From Hymenobacter elongatus (lineage in GTDB: Bacteria; Bacteroidota; Bacteroidia; Cytophagales; Hymenobacteraceae), in NCBI RefSeq assembly GCF_004745955.1, contig NZ_SRLD01000003.1, positions 1 to 64,000 on the forward strand: a stretch of DNA of 64,000 nt, given 5' to 3'. Shown here one piece after another: positions 45,881 through 53,017 of the stretch; position 1 is the first letter of the stretch; each line of letters starts with the position of its first letter. The notes beneath the pieces were generated by a model. The model did no database searches. It was not told where the DNA came from and was given only the letters and a program-made list of their open reading frames with translations. The translations under genes and the position numbers were made by a program.

Positions 45881-46106
45881 GTTCAGCGAAACGGTGATTT
45901 AAACAGCCACCAGATGGAGTCCGATAAGGGCCCGTTATCGGTCCTTATCGGGCCCTGGGTTATTTCTTAACCGAGGCACTAAGAAACGTCTTTTTCTTGC
46001 TTGTTACCTTTTACAAGCGTTCGTCTGCAACACGTAAAACTGCAGTCTCAATGGCTGCTTTCTAAACCTTAGCGTGCTATATTTCCCGTTTTCTGAGAGG
46101 ATTCCC
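45881..46106 (-). repeat. Outer inverted repeat, right copy; decayed gene remnant
   Basis: This is the partner of 40654-40795. On the minus strand, 46140-46007 reads RERIIEYLKLLGILSENGKY then STLRFRKQPL..FYVLQT and a stop, a longer piece of the same lost protein. It has an 80-bp insertion relative to the left copy that includes the stem CCGATAAGG/CCTTATCGG (about 45920-45950). Confidence 0.78.
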
Positions 46107-46140
46107 AATAGCTTCAGGTATTCGATGATCCTCTCCCTAT

Positions 46141-46677
46141 ATGAGCTTCCGCTGGCCCCTACTTTATTTCCTGTGTTTCCTGTTGGTTGTAGTACCCAGC
46201 AGAGGCTTGCCGCAGCAGGGGCTACCCTGGCCACGTGACGCAACGACCGGCCGAATAGTGTTTGCCGGGATGATACCTTGGCCGATGCCGACACCAAGCC
46301 AGCAGCAGCAGCAGCAGCAAGCCCTTGTTCGGCGGTGGTATCTGGCCAAGCTAACCACAGCAAAGCCCGCGCATTTTGCCGGGAACACCGACTTTGCAGG
46401 GCTGCCCAACTGGGCTTATCTGGATTCTGTTTTTTTCTCGCCGGGGCACTCAAACGCAGTAGACTCGGTGCATGACAGAGTTATTTGGCGGCTTGGATAC
46501 ACGGTTCAGCTAACTCCTACCCCCGTTGGGCTAGCCTGCTGCCTCTCGGGGTTTGAAGAGGCAGAAATAGTGTCTGACGCCAGTAGTGCAGAGCCTTTGG
46601 AAACATTGCTGGCTCGTTACCCGGTGGAGCTAGCCGTGTTTCACCGACGCTTGCGCAAAGCACTTGCTGGTTGGTGA
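46141..46677 (+). CDS. Secreted protein of unknown function with a Gln tract
   Basis: The 178-residue protein starts MSFRWPLLYFLCFLLVVVPS with a signal peptide. A run of seven Gln encoded mainly by CAG repeats (near residues 54-60) is followed by ALVRRWYLAKLTTAKPAHFA. A C-terminal part contains paired Cys (GLACCLSGFEEAEIV). The CAG tract could vary in length. It begins where the decayed remnant on the other strand starts, at the edge of the island. No family recognised. Confidence 0.6.
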   Translation: MSFRWPLLYFLCFLLVVVPSRGLPQQGLPWPRDATTGRIVFAGMIPWPMPTPSQQQQQQQALVRRWYLAKLTTAKPAHFAGNTDFAGLPNWAYLDSVFFSPGHSNAVDSVHDRVIWRLGYTVQLTPTPVGLACCLSGFEEAEIVSDASSAEPLETLLARYPVELAVFHRRLRKALAGW

Positions 46678-46764
46678 GAAGCAGCCAGTCAACCTGTTGC
46701 CCAACAGGCACTAAGCCGGGCCAGCCCTGATAAGAACGTCATGCTACTAGTTGCTCACGCGTTA

Positions 46765-46830
46765 CCGAACCTACCTGCTTGCCTTCCGAAGCGACAGTAG
46801 TGACTCTGGACGGGGGCCAGGTAGGTTCGG
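46765..46830. repeat. 13-bp perfect inverted repeat upstream of the CDF gene
   Basis: CCGAACCTACCTG (46765-46777) and CAGGTAGGTTCGG (46818-46830) enclose 40 bp. It may be an operator for the metal exporter or a terminator of the upstream gene; no T run follows. Confidence 0.65.
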
Positions 46831-46930
46831 ACGATAGTCAGGTACCTTTAGCGGGCACCTTTGCGACTAAACCGCAGTTGGCAGCAGGTACGTAGCTTAC
46901 TGCCAACCGCTTTTTTACCCGTTGCATTCT

Positions 46931-47896
46931 ATGGCTTCCTCGCACGCGCACGACCATTCCGGCCACCACCACACGCACGCGCCCGCCGAGTTTGGGCGGG
47001 CCTTTGCGGTGGGCATCGTGCTCAACATTGCCTTTGTAATAGCGGAAGTAATTGGCGGGCTGTGGGCCAACTCCTCGGCGCTGCTCTCCGATGCGGGCCA
47101 CAACCTGAGCGACGTGCTGAGTCTGGCCCTGGCCTGGGGCGCTACGCTACTGGCCAGTCGCCAGTCGTCGGCCCGCTATACGTATGGCTATAAGAGCATT
47201 ACTATTCAGGCCGCACTGGTAAATGCGGCGCTGCTGTATGGGGCGCTAGGCGCTATTCTGTGGGAAACCATCGACCACCTACGCCACCCCGAGCCGGTAA
47301 ACGGCACGATGGTGATGCTGCTGGCGGGCCTGGGCATCGTGGTAAATGGCTTCACGGCCTGGCTGTTCAGCAGCGGGCAGAAGGGCGACGTGAATGTGCG
47401 CGGAGCCTACCTGCACATGCTCACCGACGCGCTGGTATCAGCCGGCGTGGTGGTGGGCGGCGGCCTGGTGCTCTGGACGGGCTGGCGCTGGCTCGATCCG
47501 GCCATCGGCTTCGCCATTCTGACCCTGATTGGGTACAGCTCGTGGGGCCTGCTGCGCGAAACGGTGCAGCTCAGCCTGCAAGCCGTGCCGGCGGGCATTG
47601 ACCTGGACAAAGTGCGGGCTTTCCTGCTGGCCCAGCCCGGCGTCACGGATGTCCACGACCTGCACGTGTGGCCCCTCAGCACCCAGGAAACGGCCCTCAC
47701 GGCCCACCTCGTGCGCCCCAGCGGTAGCGCCAATTCTAACAACTTCCTCCAAAAGCTTCAGCACGACCTGGTACACGAGTTCCAGATCGGCCACTGCACC
47801 GTACAGATTGAGCACGATACCGCCGTGGCGGGCCACCACGGCTGCTGCGACCTGGAAACAGCTGTGGTGGCCCCAACATCAGGGAAATCTCAGTAA
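46931..47896 (+). CDS. Cation diffusion facilitator, zinc/cobalt exporter (CzcD/ZitB type)
   Basis: From ATG 46931 the protein has 321 residues. A His-rich N-terminus (SSHAHDHSGHHHTHAH-like) is followed by six membrane helices. The transport-site motifs SDAGHNLSD in helix 2 and HMLTDALVSAG in helix 5 give the two-His two-Asp zinc site. The C-terminal domain (VTDVHDLHVWPLSTQETALT) is the cytoplasmic regulatory fold. It exports divalent metal using the proton gradient. A second in-frame TTG 9 bp upstream is not preferred. The MFS gene follows after 38 bp. Confidence 0.93.
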   Translation: MASSHAHDHSGHHHTHAPAEFGRAFAVGIVLNIAFVIAEVIGGLWANSSALLSDAGHNLSDVLSLALAWGATLLASRQSSARYTYGYKSITIQAALVNAALLYGALGAILWETIDHLRHPEPVNGTMVMLLAGLGIVVNGFTAWLFSSGQKGDVNVRGAYLHMLTDALVSAGVVVGGGLVLWTGWRWLDPAIGFAILTLIGYSSWGLLRETVQLSLQAVPAGIDLDKVRAFLLAQPGVTDVHDLHVWPLSTQETALTAHLVRPSGSANSNNFLQKLQHDLVHEFQIGHCTVQIEHDTAVAGHHGCCDLETAVVAPTSGKSQ

Positions 47897-47934
47897 TATG
47901 CGGGCCTAAGTTCCTTTCCGCGCTTTCTTCCTCC

Positions 47935-49203
47935 ATGGCCCTTCCCACTCTTCCTACCACTCCACCCAAAACCGCTTCCTTGTTCAGCGCCATCGTTATC
48001 GTCGCCTCCCTGGGGTATTTCGTCGACATCTACGATTTGATTCTGTTCAGCATCGTGCGGGTCAAAAGCCTCAACGACCTGGGCATTACGGATGCGACGC
48101 AGGTCACCAACCAAGGTCTGTTTCTGATCAATATGCAGATGGGCGGCATGCTGCTGGGCGGCGTGCTGTGGGGCATCCTGGGCGACAAGCGCGGGCGGCT
48201 GTCGGTGCTGTTCGGCTCTATTCTGCTGTATTCTCTGGCGAACCTGGCCAACGGCTTCGTACAAACCATCGACCAATATGCCTGGCTACGGCTGATTGCG
48301 GGCATCGGGCTGGCCGGCGAATTGGGGGCGGGCATCACGCTGGTGTCGGAAACGCTGCCCAAGGAAAAGCGCGGCTACGGCACCATGATTGTGGCCACGG
48401 TCGGCGTATCGGGCGCGATGCTGGCCTACTGGGTGGGTGAGGCCCTGGGCTGGCGCAACGCGTACTTCGTGGGCGGTGGCCTGGGGTTGGCACTGCTGGC
48501 CTTGCGGGTGGGCGTTTACGAGTCCGGCATGTTTGAGCAAGTGAAGCAGTCAGCAGTGGTGCGGGGCAATTTCCTGAGCTTGTTCACGAACGGCCCCCGC
48601 CTGGCGCGCTATGTGAAGTGCCTGCTCATCGGCGTGCCGCTGTGGTTCGTGGTCGGCATTCTGATTACGCTGGCACCGGAATTTGGCCGGGAGCTGGGCA
48701 TCACCGGGCCGGTTACGGCGGGCCTGGGCGTGTTCTGGTGCTACTTCGGCCTCGTCTTCGGCGACTTTGCCAGCGGCACGCTCAGCCAATTATTGCGCAG
48801 CCGCAACCGGGCGCTGCAGCTGTTTCTGGTGCTGTGCGGGGTACTGTGCGGCGTGTATCTGTTTGCCATTCGCGGCGCGTCGCCCACGGCTTTCTACACG
48901 GTATGCTTCGTGCTGGGTTTCACGGTGGGCTTCTGGGCGCTGTTTGTGACGGTGGCCGCCGAGCAGTTTGGCACCAACCTGCGGGCGACGGTGGCTACCA
49001 CAGCGCCCAACTTTGCCCGCGGCTCGGTGGTGATGCTGGTGCCTTTGTTCAAAGGGCTTTCGGGGCTGAAGGTGGGTGGACAGCCGCTGGGCATCGTAGG
49101 CAGCGCGGCCATTATCGGGGTTGTGTCGCTGCTGATAGCCTTCTGGGCCGTGAGCACCCTGCCCGAGAGCTACGGCAAAGACCTGGACTATCTGGAAGAA
49201 TAA
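47935..49203 (+). CDS. Major facilitator superfamily transporter
   Basis: The 422-residue protein has twelve predicted helices. The MFS loop motif is GGVLWGILGDKRGRLSVLFG between helices 2 and 3, and ETLPKEKRGYGTMIVATVG lies after helix 4. The helix 1 sequence VASLGYFVDIYDLILFSI, with an Asp pair, resembles proton-coupled metabolite/sugar-phosphate symporters. Substrate cannot be named. It may be co-transcribed with the CDF exporter. Confidence 0.88.
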   Translation: MALPTLPTTPPKTASLFSAIVIVASLGYFVDIYDLILFSIVRVKSLNDLGITDATQVTNQGLFLINMQMGGMLLGGVLWGILGDKRGRLSVLFGSILLYSLANLANGFVQTIDQYAWLRLIAGIGLAGELGAGITLVSETLPKEKRGYGTMIVATVGVSGAMLAYWVGEALGWRNAYFVGGGLGLALLALRVGVYESGMFEQVKQSAVVRGNFLSLFTNGPRLARYVKCLLIGVPLWFVVGILITLAPEFGRELGITGPVTAGLGVFWCYFGLVFGDFASGTLSQLLRSRNRALQLFLVLCGVLCGVYLFAIRGASPTAFYTVCFVLGFTVGFWALFVTVAAEQFGTNLRATVATTAPNFARGSVVMLVPLFKGLSGLKVGGQPLGIVGSAAIIGVVSLLIAFWAVSTLPESYGKDLDYLEE

Positions 49204-49269
49204 GCGGCAAAATCACCAACTATGCCCCTTGCGCGCCGTTATAGGCCAAACCTGTAACCACACATAGCC

Positions 49270-49629
49270 ATGAAAAAGATCGTCGCCATACTTGCCTTTG
49301 CCGCTCTGTCCATTAGCCAAACGCAAGCCCAAACCACTCCTATCGACACGGCGCAGGCGCGCCTGCAAATGCAGCAGCAGCGCGCCATCGACGCCAAAGC
49401 CGCCCTGAACACGCAGAAGCAGGAGTCCAGCGCCAGCCGTGGGGCCGTCACCGACTCTAAGGCCCAGATAAAGGATCAGCAGCAGCAGCTCAAGCAGCAG
49501 AAGCTACAGCTGAAAGAGCAGCAGGCAGTAGCCAAAGCGTCGCGGCGCAAAGAAAAAGAAGCCCAGAAAATAGCCCGCGACGAAAAGCGTCGTGCCCGCG
49601 AAGCCAAGAAGGCTTCTAAAATGGGCTAA
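49270..49629 (+). CDS. Small exported Gln/Lys-rich coiled-coil protein
   Basis: The 119-residue protein has a signal peptide (MKKIVAILAFAALSISQTQA). The rest is one long charged helix: QARLQMQQQRAIDAKAALNT, KDQQQQLKQQKLQLKEQQAV and RRKEKEAQKIARDEKRRARE. It has no globular domain. It is probably periplasmic; function unknown. A terminator follows at 49674. Confidence 0.72.
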   Translation: MKKIVAILAFAALSISQTQAQTTPIDTAQARLQMQQQRAIDAKAALNTQKQESSASRGAVTDSKAQIKDQQQQLKQQKLQLKEQQAVAKASRRKEKEAQKIARDEKRRAREAKKASKMG

Positions 49630-49673
49630 GCATTCCGGCGGCCGTCACCAAGCCCCCGTTGTAGCATTTTTGG

Positions 49674-49702
49674 AAACTCCGGCCCACGGGTCGGAGTTTT
49701 TT
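49674..49702 (+). terminator. Terminator after the coiled-coil protein gene
   Basis: AAACTCCG and CGGAGTTTTTT form a short stem with a T run, 45 bp beyond the stop codon. Confidence 0.85.
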
Positions 49703-49734
49703 GTGTCCTTTACTCTTTCTTTTAACACCACTGT

Positions 49735-50184
49735 ATGGCCCCAAAACCAACCAAAAACACGCCCATGCTGTATGCGTGGCACCATTTCGTGCTGCTACCG
49801 GCAGCACTGCTGCTGGCCGGCTACGGCATCCGGCGCTATCTAGCCGTGGCCGGCGACGACTCTGAAATCTCACGGCTGTGGTTTACCGTCATGCTGCTGG
49901 CCGTGGTGGGGCTGGGCACGCTGATTATGCTGCGGCAGCACTATGCCCTCACGCTGCAAGACCGTTTGATTCGGCTGGAGGTGCGCCAGCGCTACTTCGA
50001 GCTGACCGGCAAGAGCCTGCGCGCCTGGGAAGCCCAGCTGCAGCTCCGGCAGATTCTGTCCCTGCGTTTTGCCGGCGACGCGGAGCTACCGGCGTTGGTA
50101 GAAGCTGCCGCCAAGGAAAACCTTAGCCCGAAAGACATTCAGGCCCGGATTCAGGATTTCCAATTCGATTCGATGCGCGTCTGA
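49735..50184 (+). CDS. DUF6526-like small membrane protein
   Basis: The 149-residue protein has two N-terminal membrane spans (about residues 18-34 and 47-64). A cytoplasmic helical region follows: LTLQDRLIRLEVRQRYFELT, then LRQILSLRFAGDAELPALVE. This matches DUF6526, a Bacteroidota/Acidobacteria family without known function. It is followed, after a 157-bp gap, by the DUF4286 gene. Confidence 0.75.
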   Translation: MAPKPTKNTPMLYAWHHFVLLPAALLLAGYGIRRYLAVAGDDSEISRLWFTVMLLAVVGLGTLIMLRQHYALTLQDRLIRLEVRQRYFELTGKSLRAWEAQLQLRQILSLRFAGDAELPALVEAAAKENLSPKDIQARIQDFQFDSMRV

Positions 50185-50341
50185 TGTACGGCCTCCGTGG
50201 GCCGGAAAACGCAGGAGCTTGGATTTTTCCGCCGACTTTTGTGTTTGCGTAGGCTGGTGCCAGGCTGCAACCGACAACCTAGCCGCTACACTTGGCACCT
50301 TCGCAATTCAAGACCTTCAGTCCCTTAGTTTCCTTCTTTTT

Positions 50342-50644
50342 ATGATTCTGTACAACGTCACGACAAGCCTCGAACCGGAAATTGCGGAAGAATGGCTTGC
50401 CTACATGCGCGAGACGCATATTCCGGAAGTATTGGCCACCGGCTTCTTCCTCAAAAGCCAGCTGTGCCGCCTGCTCAACGAAGAAGACGACGGCATTACC
50501 TACGCCACGCAATACTACTGCGTGAGCATGGAGCAATTGGAAGAGTACCAGCGCCTAGCCGCACCTGCTCTGCGGGCCGAAATGGAAAAGCATTTCGCGG
50601 GGCGCTACGTCTCGTTCCGAACAATGCTGGAAGTAATTAGCTAA
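50342..50644 (+). CDS. DUF4286-family small protein
   Basis: From ATG 50342 the protein has 100 residues: MILYNVTTSLEPEIAEEWLA, then METHIPEVLATGFF-like RETHIPEVLATGFFLKSQLC and ISYATQYY-like ITYATQYYCVSMEQLEEYQR. This ferredoxin-like pattern defines DUF4286, of unknown function. A longer in-frame extension to 50219 is not supported, since it would encode Cys-rich sequence absent from the family. A strong terminator follows. Confidence 0.85.
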   Translation: MILYNVTTSLEPEIAEEWLAYMRETHIPEVLATGFFLKSQLCRLLNEEDDGITYATQYYCVSMEQLEEYQRLAAPALRAEMEKHFAGRYVSFRTMLEVIS

Positions 50645-50678
50645 GCCGAACGCCCGGCGCGCGTCGGGTGCTGTAGTA

Positions 50679-50709
50679 GGGGACGTTCCGGCCGGAACGT
50701 CCCCTTTTT
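50679..50709 (+). terminator. Terminator after the DUF4286 gene
   Basis: GGGGACGTTCC-GGCC-GGAACGTCCCC is a perfect palindrome with a TTTTT tail. Confidence 0.93.
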
Positions 50710-50760
50710 AGTATATTTCTCTTCCCAAGCCTGAACTACTCGCCTTCACTGCTACCCGTT

Positions 50761-52014
50761 ATGAGCCTCAACCCGATAGTCTTATCGATTCCGATTTACT
50801 TCACCCTCATCGGAGTGGAGCTGCTCGTCGAGCGGATGCAGCACACGGAGCGCTACCGTTTCCACGATGCCATTACCAACATCAGCTGCGGCATGACGTC
50901 CCAGATTTCAGGCGTGCTGCTCAAGGTGGGCGTTATCGGAATGTATGAGCTGCTCTACACGCATGCGGCCCTGTTCCAGATTCCGCGCACCTGGGCCTGG
51001 GGTATCGTGCTGTTTGTGCTGGCCGATTTGTGCTATTACTTTGCCCACCGCTACTCCCACGAAATCAACTTTTTCTGGGGCGGCCACGTGGTGCACCACC
51101 AAAGCGAGGACTATAACCTATCGGTGGCGTTGCGGCAAAGCTCGCTGCAAGGATTTTTCACTTTTCTGTTTTATCTGCCGCTGGCCATTCTGGGCTTCGA
51201 AACCGAGTTTTTCGTCTACGTTTCGGCCCTGGTTACGCTCTACCAGTTCTGGATTCATACTGAGTTCATTGGTAAGCTGGGTCCGCTGGAATGGGTGCTC
51301 AATACGCCTTCGCACCACCGCGTGCACCACGGCCGCAACCCCAAGTATATCGACAAAAACTACGCGGGCACCTTCATTATCTGGGACCGGCTGTTCGGCA
51401 CCTTTCAGGTCGAGGAAGAGACGCCGGTATACGGTATCACCACGCCCGTGCGCTCCTGGAATCCGCTGTGGGTCAACTTTGGGCACTACTTCCAGCTACG
51501 CGACCAGCTGCGCGAAACGCCCGGCACCTGGAACAAGCTCCGGGTGACGTTTGGCAAGCCCGGCTGGCGTCCCGCCGAATTGGGCGGCCCCCACCAGATA
51601 CCCGAAGTAGACCGGGCCACCGCGCAGAAATACACCACCAGCGCCCCACGCACCGTCAATTTCTACGTGCTGATGCACTACGTGGTGCTCATGGGCGTGG
51701 CGGCCGTGTTCATGTTCACCCAGAAAAACATGGAGCCCGCCACGCGCTACCTCGTGGCAGGCTGGTGCATGTGGGCGGCCGTAGCCTGCGGAGCCCTGTT
51801 TGAAGCCAAGCGCCTGGGCTACCTGCTCGAACCCGTGCGGATGGCCGCTTCGCTGGCGCTGCTGCTGTTTGCCCTGCGCGAGTCGGCCTTGTTTCTGCCG
51901 GCCGCAGCGGCTGGCACCGCGTGGCTGGCGGGGTCGCTCGTGTGGGTCTACTCGTTCCGAAAAGTGTTTGCCTCCACTGCTGCTACCACCGCCGCTTCGC
52001 ACGCGTATGCCTGA
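50761..52014 (+). CDS. Sterol desaturase/fatty acid hydroxylase-family membrane protein
   Basis: The 417-residue protein carries the eight-His di-iron motif set HRYSHE, HVVHH and HHRVHH (about residues 100-195) between membrane helices. The order resembles alkylglycerol monooxygenase-like enzymes of Bacteroidota. The C-terminal third adds several more helices. It would hydroxylate or desaturate a lipid at the inner membrane; the substrate is not known. Its 3' end overlaps the convergent acetyltransferase gene by 67 bp. Confidence 0.9.
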   Translation: MSLNPIVLSIPIYFTLIGVELLVERMQHTERYRFHDAITNISCGMTSQISGVLLKVGVIGMYELLYTHAALFQIPRTWAWGIVLFVLADLCYYFAHRYSHEINFFWGGHVVHHQSEDYNLSVALRQSSLQGFFTFLFYLPLAILGFETEFFVYVSALVTLYQFWIHTEFIGKLGPLEWVLNTPSHHRVHHGRNPKYIDKNYAGTFIIWDRLFGTFQVEEETPVYGITTPVRSWNPLWVNFGHYFQLRDQLRETPGTWNKLRVTFGKPGWRPAELGGPHQIPEVDRATAQKYTTSAPRTVNFYVLMHYVVLMGVAAVFMFTQKNMEPATRYLVAGWCMWAAVACGALFEAKRLGYLLEPVRMAASLALLLFALRESALFLPAAAAGTAWLAGSLVWVYSFRKVFASTAATTAASHAYA

Positions 52015-52475
52015 AGCTGCTCGGCCGTCATATTGCCGTTGAACCACTCCGGATCGAGGTTGGCCCCGATTTTTTTGTAGAAGCCAATAGCAGGCTCATT
52101 CCACTCCAGCACCTGCCATTTGAGGCGGTAAGCGCCCGTGCGCCGGGCTTCGGCCACCACAGCATCGAAGAGCTTTTTGCCCAAACCCGTGCCGCGTGCG
52201 GCTTCCGTCACCACTAAGTCTTCGAGGTAGAGCATGCGCCCCTTCCAGGTGGAGTAAGCCGTATAAAACAGGGCAATACCCAGAATACCCTGCTCCGCAG
52301 TTTCGGCCACGAAAAAGCCAAAAATCGGGTCCGGACCAAACCCGTCGCGGTGCATATCGACCAGCGTGTTGGTGACTTCGTCGGGAGCCCGCTCATAAAT
52401 AGCCAGCTCTACGATAAGCTCGTGGACGCGGGCCAAATCGTCGGCCTTGCCGCGCCGGATGGTGATGGTTGACAT
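51948..52475 (-). CDS. GNAT-family N-acetyltransferase (diamine acetyltransferase-like)
   Basis: From ATG 52475 (MSTITIRRGKADDLARVHEL) the protein has 175 residues. Motif A reads LEDLVVTEAARGTGLGKKLF with the acetyl-CoA loop, and WQVLEWNEPAIGFYKKIGAN is the family's C-terminal signature. The same layout is found in spermidine/spermine and thialysine acetyltransferases; the substrate is unproven. The last 22 codons overlap the convergent hydroxylase gene. Confidence 0.9.
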   Translation of the reverse strand: MSTITIRRGKADDLARVHELIVELAIYERAPDEVTNTLVDMHRDGFGPDPIFGFFVAETAEQGILGIALFYTAYSTWKGRMLYLEDLVVTEAARGTGLGKKLFDAVVAEARRTGAYRLKWQVLEWNEPAIGFYKKIGANLDPEWFNGNMTAEQLQAYACEAAVVAAVEANTFRNE

Positions 52476-52510
52476 AAGAGTTTTTTTATGGGGTGGGGAA
52501 CTATAAAAGA

Positions 52511-52608
52511 ACGTCATTCCGAGCTTATCGAGGAATCTCGCGTGCTGACGTCTGATTACCAACTCAATGACACCAGGCGAGATTCCTCGGCAAGCTCGGA
52601 ATGACCGT
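52511..52608. repeat. GTCATTCCGAGC-type palindromic repeat
   Basis: ACGTCATTCCGAGCTT and its complement, each continuing into GAGGAATCTCGC, form arms of about 30 bp with a 35-bp centre. A variant of the palindrome family seen elsewhere in the window. Confidence 0.88.
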
Positions 52609-52698
52609 CAACTGCAACACACCATCGCCTTACACACCAACGCCCACCTGCTCAGACGTGGGCAGATGGGCGTTGGCAAGAAAGCCCGAAGGCGGAAA

Positions 52699-52938
52699 TT
52701 ACATCTGAGGCTGCATTTTCTTGATGTCCTCGGTGGCATTCACGGCGTTAATTTCGCGGGTGGCCGGGGTTTGGGTGGCGGTTTTGCCGCCGGTAGTGTC
52801 GGGAGCCGCCGGAATGGGGGGCAACGCCTCGGTGGCTACGTCATCACTGGTTTCGTAATCGGGGTTTTTGCAGGAGGTAACAGACAGCGTGAGCAGCGAA
52901 GCGCCGGTCAGCAGACCGAGCAGGAACTTTTTGTTCAT
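52699..52938 (-). CDS. Small lipoprotein
   Basis: From ATG 52938 (MNKKFLLGLLTGASLLTLSV) the protein has 79 residues with a lipobox ending SVTSC. The rest is Pro/Thr-rich and acidic (EALPPIPAAPDTTGGKTATQ). No domain. It is read in a long frame whose upstream part is a shadow of the peptidase gene. It is probably a species-specific lipoprotein. Confidence 0.65.
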   Translation of the reverse strand: MNKKFLLGLLTGASLLTLSVTSCKNPDYETSDDVATEALPPIPAAPDTTGGKTATQTPATREINAVNATEDIKKMQPQM

Positions 52939-53017
52939 ATGTAAGCCGAAATAAGACAGGCGTTTGGGACTTTGGGGCCGCAAGATACGAAGCGGGTCGC
53001 GAAACCCTCCTACGGAC

